A stretch of DNA of 9,044 bases from Caulobacter sp. (GCA_014378155.1 JACMOF010000185.1:1-9044); one strand, 5' to 3'. Positions 1 through 6,569 are shown, numbered from the stretch's first letter. Numbers and translations are program-made. Notes: generated by a model from the sequence alone, not told the origin.

Positions 1-437
1 TCCAGCGCCACGAAGTCCATGGCGTCCTCGGCCTGGTCGAACGATAGCTCCGACACCGTCTGATCCCGCACCGAGACCCCTGCCGTGTGGACGCTCTCCG
101 GATCGCCGGTGATCAGCGGATGCCACAGCGGCAGGGTCTTGCCCTCGTTGAGCCGGCGATAGGCGCAGGACGGCGGCATCCAGGCCAGGCGCTCGATATT
201 GTGCGGCGTCAGCTTGATGCAGTCGGGCACAGTCTTCTTGCGGTTGGGATAGTCGCTGCAGGTGCAGCTGTGGGTGTTGAACAGCTGGCAGTGCACCCTT
301 GTGGGGATGATCTCGCCGGTATCTTCGTCTTCGAAGCGAACCAGGCAGCAAAGGCCGCAGCCATCGCATAGACTTTCCCACTCGGGGACGGTCATCTGGT
401 TTAGGGACTTCGTCTCCCAGAAAGGTTTGCGCGCCAT
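1..437 (-). CDS. ycgN: YcgN / UPF0260 family cysteine-cluster protein (3' end off the window)
   Basis: The minus strand reads MARKPFWETKSLNQM from an ATG at 437-435 and stays open for 145 codons to the left edge. It matches the E. coli YcgN pattern closely: FW near the start, EWESLCDGCGRCCL, PDCIKLT, a PPSCAYR segment, EGK-LP-WHPL-TG, and a late SVRD stretch. Nine cysteines are visible (C24, C27, C30, C31, C50, C58, C60, C73, C91), in the arrangement of the zinc/iron-chelating CxxCxxCC family. Family members are about 150 residues, so only a few C-terminal residues should be missing. A metal-binding role follows from the cysteine pattern; the biochemical function of the family is not established. 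An AGGA lies 10 bases before the start codon. The gene diverges from pbpC. Confidence 0.9.
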   Translation of the reverse strand, partial: MARKPFWETKSLNQMTVPEWESLCDGCGLCCLVRFEDEDTGEIIPTRVHCQLFNTHSCTCSDYPNRKKTVPDCIKLTPHNIERLAWMPPSCAYRRLNEGKTLPLWHPLITGDPESVHTAGVSVRDQTVSELSFDQAEDAMDFVAL

Positions 438-494
438 GATCCCGGCGTCCTAAACCCAAACGCTGCCGATACCAACCGGGACCATGGGACGATC
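438..494. promoter_or_regulatory. 57-base divergent gap between ycgN and pbpC
   Basis: Two genes start outward from this short gap, so it, or the first codons on either side, must hold both promoters or their 5' leaders. I see no convincing -35/-10 pair in it. For pbpC a GGGA at 486-489 sits 5 bases before the GTG start. For ycgN an AGGA sits 10 bases before the ATG. Divergence across so little DNA means the promoters probably overlap or lie inside the neighbouring reading frames. Confidence 0.35.
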
Positions 495-2660
495 GTGAAC
501 GACTGGACGCTGCCGCCCTATCGGTTCAACGACAAGGCGGCGCCGGCCCAGGGCGCGCGTCCGCCCGAGTTCGGCTCGGTTCCACCGCCCCCACCGCCTC
601 CGCCTCCCCCGCCCGAACGCCCGCCCGAACCCCCACGCCGGCCGCAGCCGGAAGAGCCGTTCCGCGCCGACCTGAAACACGCCCGGGCCCGGAAGGGCCG
701 GTGGATCTGGATCGCCGTGCTGGCGCTGTTCGTCGTGGGCCTGGTCACCGCAGGCTCCGGCGTCGGCATGGTCTGGTGGAAGTACCTGCGCGACGTGCCG
801 CCACTGCCCTCGCGCGAGGCGCTGTTCGCGGTCAATCGCGCGCCGGGCATCCGCTTCGAGGACCGAGGCGGCCAGGTGATCGCCACCCGCGGGCCCCGCT
901 ATGGCCAGCGGATCACCCTGGCCGGGGTGCCCAACTACCTGCCGCTGGCCTTCCTGGCCGCCGAGGACAAGCGCTTCTACAAGCACGGGGCCATCGACCC
1001 CTATGGCATCGTCCGCGCCGCCTGGGTCAATCACCGGGCTGGCCGCACCGTGCAGGGCGCCTCGACCCTGAGCCAGCAACTGGCCAAGGGCCTGTTCCTG
1101 ACCCCCGACCGGATCACCAAGCGCAAGGTCCAGGAGATGGTCCTGGCCTGGAAGCTGGAGCGGGTGCTGACCAAGGACGAGATCCTCGAGCTCTATCTGA
1201 ACCGGGTCTATTTCGGGGCCGGCACCTATGGCGTCGACGGCGCGTCCCAGACCTATTTCAACAAGCCCGCCAGCCAGCTGACCCTGTCGGAGGCCGCCCT
1301 GCTGGCCTCGCTGCCCAAGGCCCCCACCCGCCTGGCCCTGACCCGCGACATGGGCGGAGCCATCGCCCGCTCGCGCCTGATCCTGGCCAATATGCGTCGC
1401 GAAGGCTGGATCACTCCCGAGCAGGAGAGCCGGGCCCTGGACGACACCCCCCGCCTGTCGCCCCTGGCGAGGCAGGACGAGGGCGATTTTGGCTGGGTGC
1501 TGGACTACGCCACCACCGAGGCCGTGCGCATCGCCGGCCAGAACGCCCCCGACCTGGTGGTGCGCCTGACCATCGATCCGCGCCTGCAGCATGTGGGGGC
1601 CGACACCGTGCGCCAGGCCATCGCCATCGGCGGGCAGAGCGCCGGAGCCCGCCAGGCGGCCCTGCTGTCGCTGTCGGCCGACGGCGCGATCCGGGCCATG
1701 GTCGGCGGCACGGACTATATCGACAGCCCTTTCAACCGCGCCGTCCAGGCCAAGCGCCAGCCGGGCTCCAGCTTCAAGCCGTTCATCTATGCCGCCGCCC
1801 TGGAGAAGGGCGTGCTGCCCACCGACATCCGCGTGGATGGCCCGGTCCAGTTCGGCAGTTGGAAACCCGAAAATTACAGCGGAGGCTATCGCGGCCCGAT
1901 GACCGTGCAGAGCGCCTTGGTCAATTCGATCAACACCATCGCCATCAAGCTGGCCCAGGAGGCTGGCGGTCCGGCGATCGGCGACCTGGCCCGGCGGTTT
2001 GGAATAACGTCCCTGCCGTCCAACCCCGACCTGTCGGTGGCGCTGGGGGCCTATGAGGTGAACCTGCTGCAGCTGACCTCGGGGTTCCAGGTGTTCCAGC
2101 AGGGCGGCAATCGGCTCGAGCCCTATGTCATCGAGACGATTACCACCCAGGACGGCCGGGCGATCTTCACCCACATGGCCGCGCCCAATCTCGTCAGCGT
2201 CTACGACATCGCCAAGGCCAGCATGATGGTGCGGATGATGAAGAAGGTCGTCGAGATCGGCACCGCCAAGCGGGCCGCCTTCGGCTGGCCGGCGGCGGGC
2301 AAGACCGGCACCAGCCAGAACTGGCGCGACGCCTGGTTCGTGGGCTTTACGCCGGACTATGTCACCGGGGTCTGGGTGGGCAATGACGACGACAGGCCGA
2401 TGAACAAGGTGGTCGGCGGCGACATCCCGGCCAGCATCTGGCGGCGGTTCATGCTGAGCGCCCACGAGGGCCTGGCGATCCGAGACTTCCCGTGGCTGCT
2501 GCCTGACGCCGCGCCCACGAGCGCGCCCGACCCGCGCAATGGCTTCTACGAAACCCTGGCCTCGGAATTCCCCCGCACCGCCGCCGAGGCCGAGCCGGTG
2601 GTCGCCCCCGAGGCGCCGGTCCCGGCGCCAGCCCCGCAGCCGGAACAGCTGCCCTATTAG
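495..2660 (+). CDS. pbpC: Bifunctional class A penicillin-binding protein (PbpC-like, glycosyltransferase + transpeptidase)
   Basis: This 721-residue inner-membrane enzyme polymerises lipid II and cross-links peptidoglycan. Order of parts: a cytoplasmic tail (1-69) starting NDWTLPPYRF with an 11-proline run at 30-40; one membrane helix (about 70-95); a GT51 domain with EDKRFYKHG (catalytic Glu157), GASTLSQQLAKGLF (189-201), RKVQEMVLAWKLE (second conserved Glu214) and LELYLNRVYFG; then a transpeptidase domain with SSFK (nucleophile Ser425, Lys428), SIN (478-480) and KTGTS (603-607). The C-terminus (about 690-721) is Pro/Ala/Glu-rich. All catalytic motifs are intact. The start is GTG at 495, because the ATG at 484 runs into a stop after four codons. 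From memory, Caulobacter PbpC has a conserved N-terminal peptide plus proline-rich region that docks on bactofilins at the stalk pole; this tail looks the same, hence the symbol. It is not E. coli PBP1C. Another PBP1A paralogue remains possible. Confidence 0.93.
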   Translation: MNDWTLPPYRFNDKAAPAQGARPPEFGSVPPPPPPPPPPPERPPEPPRRPQPEEPFRADLKHARARKGRWIWIAVLALFVVGLVTAGSGVGMVWWKYLRDVPPLPSREALFAVNRAPGIRFEDRGGQVIATRGPRYGQRITLAGVPNYLPLAFLAAEDKRFYKHGAIDPYGIVRAAWVNHRAGRTVQGASTLSQQLAKGLFLTPDRITKRKVQEMVLAWKLERVLTKDEILELYLNRVYFGAGTYGVDGASQTYFNKPASQLTLSEAALLASLPKAPTRLALTRDMGGAIARSRLILANMRREGWITPEQESRALDDTPRLSPLARQDEGDFGWVLDYATTEAVRIAGQNAPDLVVRLTIDPRLQHVGADTVRQAIAIGGQSAGARQAALLSLSADGAIRAMVGGTDYIDSPFNRAVQAKRQPGSSFKPFIYAAALEKGVLPTDIRVDGPVQFGSWKPENYSGGYRGPMTVQSALVNSINTIAIKLAQEAGGPAIGDLARRFGITSLPSNPDLSVALGAYEVNLLQLTSGFQVFQQGGNRLEPYVIETITTQDGRAIFTHMAAPNLVSVYDIAKASMMVRMMKKVVEIGTAKRAAFGWPAAGKTGTSQNWRDAWFVGFTPDYVTGVWVGNDDDRPMNKVVGGDIPASIWRRFMLSAHEGLAIRDFPWLLPDAAPTSAPDPRNGFYETLASEFPRTAAEAEPVVAPEAPVPAPAPQPEQLPY

Positions 2661-2672
2661 CTTAGGGCTGAC

Positions 2673-2739
2673 GGGGACACACACTCATTCCTTCACTCAA
2701 GCCGTCTTGGCAGCGTCGTCAGGGTGAGTGTGTGTCCCC
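2673..2739. repeat. Left REPIN-like inverted repeat, GGGGACACACACTCA arms
   Basis: Perfect 15-bp arms (2673-2687 and 2725-2739) enclose 37 bases. After a one-base offset (T2688) the stem can continue as TCC/GGG with one T-G wobble, giving the bulged stem typical of REP doublets. A small inner stem CAAG/CTTG (2698-2701/2706-2709) can form at the tip. It starts 12 bases after the pbpC stop, so it may also end or stabilise the pbpC transcript, although no T-tract follows. Confidence 0.85.
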
Positions 2740-2762
2740 AAACAGCCAATTCACCTCTCCGA

Positions 2763-2813
2763 TTGACAACGAGCGAAACTAGAACAAATATAGAACAAAC
2801 ATGGGGACATCTC
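2763..2813 (+). promoter_or_regulatory. Promoter, SOS (LexA) box and Shine-Dalgarno of the transposase gene
   Basis: A perfect TTGACA (2763-2768) is followed at 17 bases by AAATAT (2786-2791), a plausible -10. Across that -10 lies GAAC-AAATATA-GAAC (2782-2796), which read on the other strand is GTTC-N7-GTTC, the exact LexA recognition pattern described for alphaproteobacteria. The wider direct repeat is AGAACAAA at 2781-2788 and 2792-2799, one helical turn apart. LexA bound here would cover the -10. A GGGGA (2803-2807) sits 6 bases before the ATG. The stretch is AT-rich against its high-GC surroundings. Presence of the motif is seen directly; SOS control is inferred. Confidence 0.7.
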
Positions 2814-2814
2814 A
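2803..2814 (+). repeat. Shortened copy of the flanking repeat motif over the transposase RBS and start codon
   Basis: GGGGACATCTCA here equals the flanking arm GGGGACACACACTCA with its middle shortened. It supplies the Shine-Dalgarno (GGGGA) and the first base of the ATG. Similarity is visible, but a 12-base match dominated by the SD could be coincidence. Confidence 0.35.
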
Positions 2815-3410
2815 TGCCCAGAACGGCGCGCGTGGTGATCCCAGGAACGCCGCACCACGTCACTCAGCGCGGCAACCGCCGACAGCCAACCTTTCTCTGC
2901 GCGGCCGACTACAAAACCTATCTCCAGCTCGCGGCCGAAGCCTTCAAGGCAGCAGAGGTCGAGGTCTGGGCCTACTGTTTAATGCCCAACCACGTCCACC
3001 TCATCGCCACTCCCTCGACCGACGAGGGCTTGGCCGAGGCGATCGCCATGACCCATGTCCGCTATACTCGGCACATCAACCGCCGTGAGGGCTGGAAGGG
3101 TTACCTTTGGCAAGGCCGGTTCGCGTCGTTTCCGATGGACGAGACCTATCTGCGCCTCTGCGCCCGCTATGTGGGACTGAACCCGGTGCGAGCCGGCCTG
3201 ACTCGCCGGGCGATCGACTGGCCATGGTCCAGCGTAAGAGCGCACCTGACCGGTCATGCCGACGTGCTGCTGGCGCCCGCGCCTCTATCGAGACTGCTGG
3301 GAGACGACATGGCTACCTTCTTCGATGACGACATTAGCGCCGACGCACGTGTCGCTTTGCAGGTCGCGACGCGGTTGGGGCGGCCGCTAAAAGCCAGAGC
3401 CGAGATTTAG
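2814..3410 (+). CDS. REP-associated tyrosine transposase (RAYT, Y1 HUH family)
   Basis: This 198-residue protein begins MPRTARVVIPGTPHHVTQRG, the standard opening of IS200-like/RAYT proteins. It carries the HUH metal-binding motif in MPNHVHLI (His60, His62), then GYLWQGRF (97-103), the RYVGLNPVRAG segment whose Tyr119 is the likely DNA-cleaving tyrosine, and the WPWSS signature (136-140). Such enzymes cut single-stranded REP hairpins and are usually single-copy, domesticated genes. The start at 2814 is chosen over an in-frame GTG at 2724 because that GTG lies inside the left repeat, while 2814 has a good GGGGA site and matches family N-termini. The C-terminus ends soon after ATRLGRPL; many relatives carry a further C-terminal segment after the GRPL motif, so the tail may be shortened. 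The catalytic core appears intact. Confidence 0.93.
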   Translation: MPRTARVVIPGTPHHVTQRGNRRQPTFLCAADYKTYLQLAAEAFKAAEVEVWAYCLMPNHVHLIATPSTDEGLAEAIAMTHVRYTRHINRREGWKGYLWQGRFASFPMDETYLRLCARYVGLNPVRAGLTRRAIDWPWSSVRAHLTGHADVLLAPAPLSRLLGDDMATFFDDDISADARVALQVATRLGRPLKARAEI

Positions 3411-3418
3411 GATGATTT

Positions 3419-3485
3419 GGGGACACACACTCATCCCAGCGCCTCGGTCGTGCGAGAGCCGTGGTCTGGGTGAGTGTGTGTCCCC
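3419..3485. repeat. Right REPIN-like inverted repeat, GGGGACACACACTCA arms
   Basis: The same perfect 15-bp arms (3419-3433 and 3471-3485) enclose 37 bases, the same total length as the left unit. The stem continues as CCCAG/CTGGG (3435-3439/3466-3470) after a single bulged T3434. An inner CTCG/CGAG stem (3443-3446/3453-3456) caps it. By eye the two loops agree at 19 of 37 positions in direct orientation, better than in inverted orientation, so the two units look like diverged direct copies. It begins 9 bases after the transposase stop. Confidence 0.85.
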
Positions 3486-3562
3486 GTCCTCATCCCCGTC
3501 CTCCGCCGCCCCCGCCCCCGCCGCGCTGCAACAAGAAATCCACCCGCCCCCGCGCCGGCCCT

Positions 3563-3570
3563 GCTATAGC
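3563..3570 (+). promoter_or_regulatory. Candidate -10 element for the uup gene
   Basis: GCTATAGC differs at one position from the Caulobacter housekeeping -10 pattern GCTANAWC. It lies 45 bases before the uup ATG and just after the right repeat. No good TTGAC-type -35 is visible 10-14 bases upstream, so this is a weak call. Confidence 0.35.
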
Positions 3571-3615
3571 CCCCACCTCCTCCTCCGTTTCCGTTCGACA
3601 GTAGACCCACCGATC

Positions 3616-5463
3616 ATGGCTTCCCCTCTCCGCGCCTCTGGCAAGGCCCCTGTCCTGGCCCTCAAGGACGTTCGCCTCGCCGATGGCGCCAAGCCATTGT
3701 TCGACGGCGTCGACCTGGCCCTGGAGCCGCGCATCCGCGCCTGCCTGGTCGGGCGCAACGGGGCTGGCAAGTCCACCCTGCTGAAGATCCTGGCCAACCA
3801 GGGCGTAGAGCCCGACAGCGGCGAGCGCTCAGCCCAGCCGGGCTCGAAGATCGTCTATGTCAGCCAGGAGCCAGAGATCACCGGCGACACCCTGCTGGAC
3901 TATTGCACGGCCGGCGGGGCCGAGGACTACGAGGCCCACGCCACCCTGGCCGATTTCGGCCTGGACTACGCCAAGAGCACCCAGGGCCTGTCGGGCGGCG
4001 AGCGTCGCCGGGCGGCGCTGGCCAGGGCGTTCGCCGAACAGCCCGACGTGCTGCTGCTGGACGAGCCGACCAACCACCTGGACATCTTCGCGATCCAGAC
4101 CCTGGAAGAGGAGCTGGCCGGCTCCAAGTGCGCCGCCCTGATCGTCAGCCACGACCGCGCCTTCCTCAATCGCGTCACCCAGCGCACCTTCTGGCTGGAG
4201 CATCGCAAGGTGCGCCGCCTGGACAAGGGCTTCGCCGAGTTCGAGCTGTGGAGCGAGCAGGTGCTGTCGGCCGAGGCCGACGAGGAGCGGCGGCTCAACA
4301 AGCAACTGGAGAAGGAAAACGCCTGGCTGGCCCGCGGCGTCCAAGGCCGCCGGGCCCGCAACGAGGGCCGTCGCCGCGCCTTGATGGACCTGCGCGGCCA
4401 AAAGAAGGACCTGCAGTCCGACAAGCGCGGCAGCATGACCATGGCCGTCGAGAGCTCGGGCACGTCGGGCAAGCGGGTGGTCGAGGCCAAGCACGTCACC
4501 AAGCGGTTCGGCGACCGGACGATCATCGAGGACTTCTCGACCCGCATCCTGCGTGGCGACCGCGTGGCCCTGGTCGGCCCCAATGGCGCGGGCAAGACCA
4601 CGCTGGTGCGGATGCTGCTGGGCGAGATCCCGATCGACGAGGGCACGGTGCAGCTGGGCACCAATCTTGAGATCTCCTATGTCGACCAGAACCGTATGGC
4701 TCTGTCGGAGAAGATGACCCTGTGGGACTTTCTGACCCCCGGCGGCGGCGACTCGATTCTGGTGCGCGGCATCGCCAAGCACGTGGCCGGCTACGCCAAG
4801 GAGTTCCTGTTCACCGAGGCTCAGCTGCGCCAGCCGGTCACCAGCCTGTCGGGCGGCGAGCGCAACCGCCTGCTGCTGGCCCGGGCGCTGGCCTCGCCGA
4901 CCAACCTGATGGTGCTCGACGAACCGACCAACGACCTGGACATGGACACGCTGGACCTGCTCGAGGAGCTGTTGGCTGATTTCGAGGGAACCCTCATTCT
5001 GGTCAGCCACGATCGCGATTTCATCGACCGCCTGGCGACCTCGACCATCGCCATGAACGGCCATGGCAAGGTGCTGGAAACCCCGGGCGGCTGGACCGAC
5101 CTGATCGACCAGGCCCCGGACTTCTTCAAGGGCGCCCGGGGCGCGGCCGGCGACTTCGCCACCGGCACCGGCTCGCACAAGGCGGTGCTGACCCCGCCGC
5201 CCGCGCCCGCCCCGCCGAAGAAGACCGTCAAGCTGTCCTACAAGGATCAGCGGCGGCTGGAGGAGTGCGAGACCCTGGTCGCCGCCTCGCCCAAGATCAT
5301 CGCCGACATCGAGGCCAAACTGGCCGATCCGGCCTTCTATGCCAAGGACCCGGTCAGCTTCGACAAGGTGATGAAATCTCTCGACAAGGCCCGAGCCGAC
5401 CTGGCCACGGCCGAGGAAGAATGGCTGGCGCTCGAGGAAAAGCGCGAGACCATGGCTTCTTGA
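3616..5463 (+). CDS. uup: ABC-F family ATPase, Uup type
   Basis: A soluble tandem ABC ATPase of 615 residues without membrane segments; ABC-F proteins act on ribosomes, and Uup is also linked to transposon-excision and replication-intermediate phenotypes in E. coli. Domain 1: Walker A GRNGAGKST (46-54), signature LSGGER (125-130), Walker B VLLLDEP (145-151, Glu150), switch His179. A charged interdomain linker (about 205-285) follows. Domain 2: GPNGAGKTT (321-329), LSGGER (411-416), LMVLDEP (431-437, Glu436), His465. After a Pro-rich spacer (527-534) comes KLSYKDQRRLEE and a predicted C-terminal coiled coil (about 538-612) characteristic of Uup rather than EttA or YheS. The ATG at 3616 is chosen because the frame stays open back to 3412 only through the repeat and low-complexity DNA, and LALKDVRLADGAKPLF is the normal domain start. 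No clear Shine-Dalgarno is seen. Confidence 0.9.
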   Translation: MASPLRASGKAPVLALKDVRLADGAKPLFDGVDLALEPRIRACLVGRNGAGKSTLLKILANQGVEPDSGERSAQPGSKIVYVSQEPEITGDTLLDYCTAGGAEDYEAHATLADFGLDYAKSTQGLSGGERRRAALARAFAEQPDVLLLDEPTNHLDIFAIQTLEEELAGSKCAALIVSHDRAFLNRVTQRTFWLEHRKVRRLDKGFAEFELWSEQVLSAEADEERRLNKQLEKENAWLARGVQGRRARNEGRRRALMDLRGQKKDLQSDKRGSMTMAVESSGTSGKRVVEAKHVTKRFGDRTIIEDFSTRILRGDRVALVGPNGAGKTTLVRMLLGEIPIDEGTVQLGTNLEISYVDQNRMALSEKMTLWDFLTPGGGDSILVRGIAKHVAGYAKEFLFTEAQLRQPVTSLSGGERNRLLLARALASPTNLMVLDEPTNDLDMDTLDLLEELLADFEGTLILVSHDRDFIDRLATSTIAMNGHGKVLETPGGWTDLIDQAPDFFKGARGAAGDFATGTGSHKAVLTPPPAPAPPKKTVKLSYKDQRRLEECETLVAASPKIIADIEAKLADPAFYAKDPVSFDKVMKSLDKARADLATAEEEWLALEEKRETMAS

Positions 5464-5492
5464 AAAACCCTCTTCCTATGGAAGAGGGTTTT
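5464..5492. terminator. Bidirectional intrinsic terminator between uup and rhtA
   Basis: A perfect 13-bp inverted repeat (5464-5476 / 5480-5492) encloses a 3-base TAT loop. The outer pairs are AAAA/TTTT, giving a T-tract on either strand. It begins immediately after the uup TGA. On the minus strand it covers the last codons of rhtA, and the rhtA stop (5476-5478) lies at the stem-loop junction. One structure therefore serves both convergent genes. Confidence 0.88.
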
Positions 5493-6357
5493 CAGCCCGC
5501 CGCCCGGCCTGGTCCGACAGGGCCGTGCCGACCGAGGCGGAGATGACGAAGGCGATGGCCAGCCATTGGCGGGGGACCAGGTGCTCGCCCAGCAACAGCA
5601 GGCCCGCCAGCGCCCCGACCGCCGGTTCGAGGCTGAGCGTCACCCCGAAGCTACGCTTGGAGATGCCGCGCATGGCGACCATTTCCAGCGAATAGGGGAT
5701 GGCGCTGGAGACCACGGCCACCACCAGGCCAAGGCCCAGCACCATGGGGTCCAAAAGCTTGGTCCCGGCCGCCACGATCCCGAACGGGGCCACCACCAGG
5801 GCGGCCGTGGTCATGCCCAGGGCCACCGACTGGCCGCCATGCAGATGACCGGTTCGCTGGCCGGCCACGATATAGAGCGCCCAGAACACCGCCGCCGCCG
5901 CCGCGAAGGCCACGCCTGCCGGGTCGAGATTGAGGCTGGCGTCGCCCAACGGTAGCAGCAGGGCCAGCCCGACCACCGCCAGGCCGATCCAGGCGAAATG
6001 GCTGGGCTTGCGAGCGTGCAGCATGGCCAGGCTGAGCGGGCCGGTGAACTCGATCGCGATCGCCAGGCCCATCGGGATGGTCCGCAGCGACATGTAGAAG
6101 CACAGGTTCATCGCCCCCATGACCGCGCCATAGATCGCCACCGCTCTCAGATCCGGCCCCGCCCACCGGGTGCGCCAGGGCCGCCAGACCACCAGCAGGA
6201 TCAGGGCCGAGAACCCTACCCGATAGGCGCTGGTCCCCTGGGCCCCGACCAGCGGGAACAGGCTCTTGGCGAAGGACGTGCCGATGCACAGCGACACCAT
6301 CGCGCCCAGCAAGGCGGCGTAGGGCGTCAGGGCGCGAAGGCGAGCGGCTTGCGGCAT
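5476..6357 (-). CDS. rhtA: RhtA-like threonine/homoserine exporter (EamA/DMT family)
   Basis: A 293-residue, very hydrophobic inner-membrane protein with about ten transmembrane helices in two EamA repeats (about 12-138 and 147-282). It matches E. coli RhtA (295 aa) along its length: AKSLFPLVGA (30-39), FYMSLRTIPMG (87-97), EFTGPL (103-108), LLPLGD (134-139), WALYIVAGQR (159-168), PYSLEMVAMR (221-230), EPAVGAL (244-250) and GEHLVPRQ. RhtA exports threonine, homoserine and related small amino acids by drug/metabolite-transporter-type antiport; exact substrate here is inferred. The start at 6357 has an AGGG 9 bases upstream, overlapping the stop of the preceding small gene, and only 11 bases separate the two, so they are probably co-transcribed and translationally linked. 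Confidence 0.88.
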   Translation of the reverse strand: MPQAARLRALTPYAALLGAMVSLCIGTSFAKSLFPLVGAQGTSAYRVGFSALILLVVWRPWRTRWAGPDLRAVAIYGAVMGAMNLCFYMSLRTIPMGLAIAIEFTGPLSLAMLHARKPSHFAWIGLAVVGLALLLPLGDASLNLDPAGVAFAAAAAVFWALYIVAGQRTGHLHGGQSVALGMTTAALVVAPFGIVAAGTKLLDPMVLGLGLVVAVVSSAIPYSLEMVAMRGISKRSFGVTLSLEPAVGALAGLLLLGEHLVPRQWLAIAFVISASVGTALSDQAGRRAENPLP

Positions 6358-6368
6358 AAGCCGTTGCC

Positions 6369-6569
6369 CTAGAACGCCTCGTCGTCCTCGACCGCGTCAC
6401 CGTCCTCTTCGCCGCCCATGGCCGCTTCGAGGCTCTCGATGATGTCGTCCATCTGGGCCGAAGTGATCTCGACATAGAGGGCGTCGCCGCCCACCGCCGA
6501 GACCAGCAGCCTATAGCCGTTCTCGGTTTCCTGCAGGCTAAAGGTTTCGAGGAGCTGCAGCTTGGCCAT
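6369..6569 (-). CDS. Small acidic protein of unknown function upstream of rhtA
   Basis: This 66-residue protein starts MAKLQLLETFSLQE. I do not recognise the family. Its first 40 residues alternate hydrophobic and polar positions (LQLLETFSL, YRLLVSAV, ALYVEIT), suggesting a small beta sheet, followed by a likely helix (about 37-51, AQMDDIIESLEAAM) and a very acidic tail (about 52-66, GGEEDGDAVEDDEAF). There is no signal peptide, membrane segment or cysteine. I judge it real because it sits 11 bases upstream of rhtA on the same strand, its stop is used in the rhtA RBS context, and its codons are GC-rich at third positions. Its Shine-Dalgarno is weak. A partner role with RhtA is only a guess from position. 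Confidence 0.68.
   Translation of the reverse strand: MAKLQLLETFSLQETENGYRLLVSAVGGDALYVEITSAQMDDIIESLEAAMGGEEDGDAVEDDEAF

Larger units (their letters stand above)
2671..3487 (+). mobile_element. RAYT cassette: REP-associated transposase gene between two REPIN-like repeats
   Basis: The transposase gene is bracketed by two 67-bp palindromic units with the same 15-bp arms (2673-2687/2725-2739 and 3419-3433/3471-3485). The outermost arms extend to 17 bp of inverted identity (2671-2687 against 3471-3487). The innermost arms extend to 18 bp (2725-2742 against 3416-3433). This is the layout of a RAYT gene with its cognate REP doublets. The cassette sits between the pbpC stop codon, 10 bases away, and the uup promoter region, and breaks neither gene. 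No target-site duplication is obvious, which agrees with the HUH-type chemistry of this family. Whether the whole unit ever moved as one piece is not shown by the sequence. Confidence 0.75.

Noticed and set aside
595..640. Proline-codon run as a tandem repeat or slippage site
   Set aside because: The codons vary (cca, ccg, ccc, cct), so the DNA is not a pure repeat. Selection for a proline tract explains it better.
450..2684. A 744-codon open frame on the minus strand opposite pbpC, and similar long antisense frames opposite uup and the fusion-protein gene
   Set aside because: Composition is Arg/Gly/Ala/Leu/His-rich without domains, as expected when a high-GC gene leaves the complementary frame free of stops. 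The plus-strand genes carry full sets of catalytic motifs.
2724..2813. Extending the transposase to the GTG at 2724
   Set aside because: That start lies in the palindromic repeat and the extra 30 residues would span the promoter and SOS box. The ATG at 2814 has a good SD and the family N-terminus.
3412..3615. 68-residue N-terminal extension of the ABC-F protein
   Set aside because: It is encoded by the right repeat and a C-rich low-complexity stretch. The ABC domain starts normally after 3616.
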